Positions 13,080 through 16,871 of a DNA stretch of 16,871 nt are shown piece by piece. Source of the DNA: an uncultured Eubacteriales bacterium (GTDB lineage Bacteria; Bacillota; Clostridia; Oscillospirales; CAG-382); assembly GCA_934444485.1 (NCBI GenBank), contig CAKSCN010000036.1:1-16871 (forward strand). Direction: 5' to 3'. Made by a program: the position numbers and the translations under genes. Numbering within the stretch: the stretch's first letter is position 1; each line of letters begins with the position of its first letter. The notes below the pieces were generated by a model. It searched no databases. It was given only the letters and a program-made list of their open reading frames with translations, and was not told where the DNA came from.

Positions 13080-14309
13080 TCAGTGTTCGCCGTACAGCGC
13101 CGCAAGTCCGCCCTCGGAGGTCTCACGGTAGCGGCACGAAAGATCACGTCCCGTTTCGTACATCGTTTTTATGACAAGGTCGAGAGATATTTTGCGGCTC
13201 TCGTAGAGCATCTGCGCAAGGCTCACCGCATCGACGGCACGCATAGCCGCAACGGCATTACGCTCTATGCACGGTATCTGCACAAGACCGCCGACAGGGT
13301 CGCACGTAAGCCCGAGATGGTGTTCGAGAGCAATCTCCGCCGCACATTCTATCTGACGCACCGTGAGTCCCTTGAGACAGGCAAGAGCCGCCGCCGCCAT
13401 TACGCACGCACTGCCTATCTCCGCCTGACAGCCGCATTCCGCTCCGCTTATCGAGGCGTTGGTCTTTATGATGTTCCCGACGAGTCCGGCAACCTCGAGG
13501 GCGGTTATCACATCTTCGTCCGAATACCCAAGCTCCTCACGCTTGAAGTACAGCACCGCCGGAAGCACGCCCGAAGCTCCGCACGTGGGAGCGGTGACGG
13601 TTGTCTCGCCCGAGGCGTTTTCCTCGCCGACAGCGTATGCGTATGCCGATATGAGGTATATCTCTTTTTCGTGACCGAACTCCTTGCCCCGTCCCTCCTT
13701 CAGAAGAAGCCCGGCACGCCGCACTATTCCGAGGCCTCCGGGAATTGTTCCCTCATGACGAAGTCCGGACTCTATAGTCATCTGCATTCTGTCCCATACA
13801 CGGCGAAGGTAATACCGCACCTCTTTTCCCTCACGGCGTTCGACGTATTCCCCGAGAGTTATGCCCTCGCTTTCGCAGACACGCTCTATCTCTTCAAAGT
13901 GCGTTTCACGGTATACGGCTGAGGATTTTTCCCTTTCCTCGCCGAGTATTTCTATGTCGCCGCCGCCAACAGAAAGAAACGTCAGCGCACCCACCCTTTC
14001 TCCGCCTCGGAACGCTGCAATTTCCATGGTGTTGGGGTGAGGGAGAGAGGATATGCTCCGACTCTCGTCAAAGGTGATTTTTCCCGTCTTTTCGCCGAAG
14101 GTCTCGCCTATGGCGTAGTCGGTCCTGTGACCACGTCCGGTCTTTGCGAGTGAGCCGTAAAGCGTCACGTCAAACCTGTCCGCCTCGGGAAACCTCTCGA
14201 GCATAATGCCGCACGCACGCTCGGGTCCCATGGTGTGAGAGCTTGACGGTCCCCTGCCTATCTTGTATATCTCTTTTATCGAGGGCATTGACTTTTCTTC
14301 AGCGTTCAT
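13080..14309 (-). CDS. sdaA: L-serine ammonia-lyase (L-serine dehydratase), single-chain Fe-S type
   Basis: A 409-aa protein that deaminates L-serine to pyruvate and ammonia with a [4Fe-4S] cluster. ATG 14309 is chosen because GAAAGGCAGG ends 5 nt upstream; a frame extension to 14369 lacks a ribosome binding site. The beta-domain signature GRGPSSSHTMGPERA is at about residues 18-32. The alpha domain has TVTAPTCGASGVLPAVL (about 237-253), NASISGAECGCQAEIGSA (about 284-301) and LTCDPVGGLVQIPCIERNA (about 334-352). Cys294, Cys336 and Cys347 have the 42/11 spacing I recall for the cluster ligands of the structurally known family member. Many Clostridia split the enzyme into SdaAA and SdaAB; here both domains are on one chain, as in E. 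coli SdaA. It has its own promoter, divergent from rny, and appears monocistronic. Confidence 0.93.
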   Translation of the reverse strand: MNAEEKSMPSIKEIYKIGRGPSSSHTMGPERACGIMLERFPEADRFDVTLYGSLAKTGRGHRTDYAIGETFGEKTGKITFDESRSISSLPHPNTMEIAAFRGGERVGALTFLSVGGGDIEILGEEREKSSAVYRETHFEEIERVCESEGITLGEYVERREGKEVRYYLRRVWDRMQMTIESGLRHEGTIPGGLGIVRRAGLLLKEGRGKEFGHEKEIYLISAYAYAVGEENASGETTVTAPTCGASGVLPAVLYFKREELGYSDEDVITALEVAGLVGNIIKTNASISGAECGCQAEIGSACVMAAAALACLKGLTVRQIECAAEIALEHHLGLTCDPVGGLVQIPCIERNAVAAMRAVDAVSLAQMLYESRKISLDLVIKTMYETGRDLSCRYRETSEGGLAALYGEH

Positions 14310-14391
14310 TTTTACCTGCCTTTCACGGCGTCGCAACGGGTTTTGAGATGCCTTGCCCGCCGAACGCACTCCGAATATCGCTTACGACGTT

Positions 14392-14419
14392 ATTTTACCA
14401 TGATTCCGCAAAAAATCAA
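14392..14419 (-). promoter_or_regulatory. Promoter of the serine dehydratase gene
   Basis: On the minus strand an extended -10, TGGTAAAAT (TAAAAT at 14397-14392), has a TTGATT -35 at 14419-14414 with a 16-bp spacer. The predicted leader is about 75 nt. The alternative TTGACT four bases upstream would give an overlong spacer. Confidence 0.5.
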
Positions 14420-14553
14420 GTCAAATTATCGGTTTTGGTGTTAAATTACGGATAACGTACTTTTCGTCTGCCGTGTTTGACCGGTGCAAACCTCAAATTT
14501 TAGATAAAATGAAAAATAAATATTACATATTTAACAATTAAAGCTCAAATCTC

Positions 14554-14582
14554 TTGACATTTTTGCCGAAACGGTATAAAAT
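14554..14582 (+). promoter_or_regulatory. Sigma-A promoter of the RNase Y gene
   Basis: TTGACA (14554-14559), 17-bp spacer, TAAAAT (14577-14582). Transcription would start near 14589, leaving a leader of about 340 nt. The leader begins with an 8-bp hairpin GGTAAGTG/CACTTGCC just after the start site. Confidence 0.75.
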
Positions 14583-14588
14583 TACAGG

Positions 14589-14932
14589 GTAACGGTAAGT
14601 GTATCGCACTTGCCGTGCCAACGGATTTTATTGCGCTGAAAATCGGTGCGTTTCTTATAAAATATAATTTCTTTACCGTTTCAAGTTTGTATATGTAATA
14701 TATATCGTGCGGACAGAGTCTTTCGGTATGTGCGGCGGTCGGGGCTTTCGGCACTGCGCAGTCCTTTCGCACGGCACTTTCGGAATTTAATATGTTTTGT
14801 AAGTCAGAATGCGCCGACAGAGTGCGTTTTCCCGTGCGTTTGGGGAGACGTGTTTGTGTCGGCATTTCTTTTTTCGCACCGCCTTTTCGGGGCTTTTGCC
14901 ACTGTTGAAAATTTTTAAAGGAGGTGCTTGTT
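14589..14932 (+). other. Long 5' leader of the RNase Y gene
   Basis: No gene is supported in this stretch. It contains an early hairpin (about 14592-14612), an AT-rich middle with TATAAAATATAAT-like sequence near 14657 that could hold a second promoter, and a GC-richer second half ending in the ribosome binding site. I could not match it to a riboswitch or T-box. Autoregulation through cleavage of its own leader is possible but only inferred. Confidence 0.4.
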
Positions 14933-16483
14933 TTGGGTTGGATTATTGGAGCAGGAGCATTTCTCGCCGGTATTGTACTTGCCGGAATCGTTTTCGTTCT
15001 TGTCATCAATCACAGAAAAAAGATCGGTGCGGACGAAATCGAAGCCGCAAAGAGCGAGGCGAAGAGAATAGTTGATGAGGCTCAGAAAACCGGAGAGACG
15101 AAGAAAAAAGAGGCTCTCATCGAAGCCAAGGAAGAAATAATACGCAACAAAAACGAAGCTGAAAGAGAAGCCAAAGAGAGAAGAAAAGAAATCGACCGTC
15201 TCGAGAAGAGAGCTATTCAGAAAGAGGAAACTCTCGACAAAAAGATTGAGTCCTGCGAAAAAACCGAGGAAAACTACCGTAAAAAGATAGCTGACTGCGA
15301 GGCGAGGGAGGCGGAGCTTGAACAACTCAAGACCGCAAAGCTTGCAAAACTTGAGGAGCTGTCGGGACTTACCGCGGAGGAAGCCAAGGATTTGCTCATC
15401 AAGGAGATTGAGTCGCAGGTACGCCACGAGGCGGCGATGAAGATCAACGAGATAGAGCAGGAGGCGAAGGACGAGGCGGAGACGAGAGCGAGAAACATCG
15501 TTGCTCTTGCAATCCAGAGAATAGCGTCCGACCACGTTTCCGAGACGACCGTTTCGACCGTCGCACTTCCCAACGACGAGATGAAGGGAAGAATCATCGG
15601 CCGAGAGGGACGAAACATCAAGTCCATAGAGAACATAACGGGAGTAGACCTCATAATCGACGACACTCCCGAGGCGATAACGATATCGTGCTTCGACCCG
15701 GTAAGACGAGAGGTCGCAAGACTTGCGCTTGAAAGACTCATCGGCGACGGCAGAATCCACCCCACGAGAATCGAGGAAATGGTCGAAAAGTGTCAGCGCG
15801 AGGTTGACCTTGTCATCAAGCAGTCGGGCGAGCAGGCTGTGTTCGAGACGGGAGTCCACGGACTCAATCCCGAGCTTATCAAGCTTCTCGGCAGACTCCG
15901 CTACAGAACGAGCTACGGTCAGAACGTGCTTATACATTCGCTTGAGGTTGCGCACATTGCCGGCATTCTTGCGGACGAACTCGGCGTTGACTCCACCCTT
16001 GCAAAGCGTGCCGGACTTCTCCACGATATCGGTAAGGCGGTAAGCCACGAGGTCGAGGGATCTCACGTTGCGATAGGTGCGGACATAGCGAGACGCTACC
16101 ACGAGAACAAGGACGTTATCCACGCCATTGAGGCGCACCACGGCGACGTAGAGCCTCAGACGGTTGTTGCGATGATAGTGCAGGCGGCGGACGCCGTATC
16201 GGCAGCACGTCCCGGAGCAAGACGTGAAAACCTCGAGAACTACATCAAGAGACTCCAGAAGCTTGAAGAGATAGCGATGAGCTTTGACGGCGTCGAGAAG
16301 TGCTTCGCCGTACAGGCAGGCAGAGAGATACGCATCATGGTCAAGCCCGAGAAGATAAACGAGGACGATATGACGCTTCTTGCACGTGATGTTGCGAAGA
16401 AGATTGAGGGCGAACTCGAGTATCCCGGTCAGATCAAGGTCAATATCATAAGAGAAAGCCGCAGAGTCGATTACGCAAAGTAA
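14933..16483 (+). CDS. rny: Ribonuclease Y (membrane-anchored mRNA endoribonuclease)
   Basis: A 516-aa protein close to the usual 515-520 aa. The start is TTG 14933, which has AAAGGAGG 8 nt upstream; the in-frame GTG at 14924 overlaps that ribosome binding site and cannot be the start. Layout: one transmembrane helix (about residues 4-25, GAGAFLAGIVLAGIVFVLVI), a long charged coiled coil (about 30-195), a KH domain with GRIIGREGRN (219-228), an HD domain with His335, His364-Asp365 (LLHDIGKA), His402/His403 and Asp420, then the C-terminal domain ending DYAK. RNase Y starts decay and processing of many mRNAs from the inner membrane face and is the main alternative to RNase E in Firmicutes. It has its own promoter and terminator. 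Confidence 0.96.
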   Translation: MGWIIGAGAFLAGIVLAGIVFVLVINHRKKIGADEIEAAKSEAKRIVDEAQKTGETKKKEALIEAKEEIIRNKNEAEREAKERRKEIDRLEKRAIQKEETLDKKIESCEKTEENYRKKIADCEAREAELEQLKTAKLAKLEELSGLTAEEAKDLLIKEIESQVRHEAAMKINEIEQEAKDEAETRARNIVALAIQRIASDHVSETTVSTVALPNDEMKGRIIGREGRNIKSIENITGVDLIIDDTPEAITISCFDPVRREVARLALERLIGDGRIHPTRIEEMVEKCQREVDLVIKQSGEQAVFETGVHGLNPELIKLLGRLRYRTSYGQNVLIHSLEVAHIAGILADELGVDSTLAKRAGLLHDIGKAVSHEVEGSHVAIGADIARRYHENKDVIHAIEAHHGDVEPQTVVAMIVQAADAVSAARPGARRENLENYIKRLQKLEEIAMSFDGVEKCFAVQAGREIRIMVKPEKINEDDMTLLARDVAKKIEGELEYPGQIKVNIIRESRRVDYAK

Positions 16484-16511
16484 AAGACAAAGCCTCATAA
16501 GAAAAAACGAG

Positions 16512-16543
16512 CCGCAGATCCGAGATGAGGGTCTGCGGTTTTT
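16512..16543 (+). terminator. Intrinsic terminator of rny
   Basis: A 10-bp stem CCGCAGATCC / GGGTCTGCGG (one wobble) with a 7-nt loop is followed by TTTTT. It begins 29 bp after the stop codon. Confidence 0.9.
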
Positions 16544-16652
16544 GAAATTGAAAATGGAAAGTTGAGAATGGAGAATTGGGGTGGAAAAACTCCTTGCGTC
16601 GTTTTTCCCCGTTGATTATATGGTGCTGATTTTGGGCGTGTGCGGCGACGGG
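16544..16652 (+). repeat. Dispersed hairpin repeat, copy B
   Basis: Tandem ATTGAGA/ATGGAGA-type units are followed by the hairpin GGAAAAAC / GTTTTTCC (16583-16590 and 16601-16608, loop TCCTTGCGTC) and the tail TTGATTATATGGTGC...GTGTGCGGCGACGGG. It is homologous to copy A (inverted, 8641-8750) and copy C (16666-16766). The hairpin differs from the others by a compensated base pair. Confidence 0.7.
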
Positions 16653-16665
16653 AAGCACCGCTTCG

Positions 16666-16766
16666 TAATTGAGAATTGAGAGTGGAGAATTGAGAATTGG
16701 GGTCGAAAAGCTCCTAAAGTCGCTTTTCTTCAATGATTGAATGGCGCGGAATTGAGCGTGAGCGGC
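16666..16766 (+). repeat. Dispersed hairpin repeat, copy C
   Basis: AATTGAGAATTGAGAGTGG units lead to the hairpin GAAAAGC / GCTTTTC (16705-16711 and 16722-16728, loop TCCTAAAGTC) and the tail AATGATTGAATGGCGC...GCGTGAGCGGC. It lies in tandem with copy B. Further hairpins follow: TTCCGCC-GCA-GGCGGAA (16775-16791) and CAAAAGC-GTGA-GCTTTTG (16851-16868). Confidence 0.7.
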
Positions 16767-16871
16767 TGTCCCTCTTCCGCCGCAGGCGGAATACAATTCA
16801 TTTTGAAAAATTCGGGGACATGTGCCACGGATTTTTCACCTTTAGATTCGCAAAAGCGTGAGCTTTTGGTG

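Larger units (their letters stand above)
16544..16871. other. Gene-free repeat-rich tail of the window
   Basis: After the rny terminator no coding sequence is supported up to the right edge. The stretch consists of dispersed repeat copies B and C and two perfect 7-bp hairpins (16775-16791 and 16851-16868). Open frames here are short and consist of repeat sequence. Confidence 0.6.

Noticed and set aside
12498..13922. Plus-strand open frame (474 codons) across the recombinase and serine dehydratase genes
   Set aside because: It is antisense to two recognised genes and their intergenic gap, with no start signal or recognisable domain.
14924..14932. GTG 14924 as the rny start
   Set aside because: This codon lies within the GGAGGTG ribosome binding site itself; TTG 14933 has the correct 8-nt spacing.
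14915..16498. Long minus-strand open frame (527 codons) opposite rny
   Set aside because: It is the antisense shadow of a clear RNase Y gene; it has no ribosome binding site, no motifs and a composition expected from the opposite strand.

Overview
The window looks like chromosomal DNA of an anaerobic member of the Firmicutes, most likely a gut or rumen clostridium of the Oscillospiraceae/Ruminococcaceae type. This is inferred from AAAGGA/GGAGG ribosome binding sites, consensus sigma-A promoters, the RNase Y gene, an oxygen-labile type Fe-S serine dehydratase, LytTR regulators, and a domain style in one regulator that I associate with ruminal clostridia. No phage structural, plasmid, rRNA, tRNA or CRISPR features were seen.

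Left part (1-4800, plus strand): the 3' end of a chromate-transporter-family gene, then an ApgM-type phosphoglycerate mutase or proposed homoserine kinase, then two tandem paralogous alpha/beta hydrolases. Related GGTCTA...TAGACC dyads lie in front of these three genes. A monocistronic Gfo/Idh/MocA oxidoreductase follows, with a perfect sigma-A promoter and a strong terminator. That terminator faces the terminator of the convergent aconitase-family gene (4808-7060, minus).

Middle (7061-9150): a membrane-anchored VanY-like D,D-carboxypeptidase (plus), a 675-base gene-free stretch made of short tandem and palindromic repeats, and a conserved 68-aa small protein gene (minus).

Central accessory locus (9157-12962, minus strand): this is the most interesting part. 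Two LytTR-family response regulators lie downstream of a 241-bp segment bounded by perfect 28-bp inverted repeats. The repeats have the arm-spacer-arm form of tyrosine-recombinase core sites, and one ends 3 bp from the gene for an intact tyrosine recombinase. The segment carries a perfect TTGACA-17-TATAAT promoter that now points into the regulators. The simplest reading is an invertible-promoter (phase-variation) switch controlling the regulators. The second regulator is itself unusual: a degenerate receiver and a LytTR domain are fused to about 325 residues of beta-rich sequence resembling domains usually found on secreted proteins.

Right part (13080-16871): a single-chain Fe-S L-serine dehydratase (minus), divergent promoters, then RNase Y (plus) with a TTG start and a leader of about 340 nt. 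A strong terminator follows, then two further copies of a dispersed hairpin repeat that also occurs, inverted, next to the 68-aa gene.
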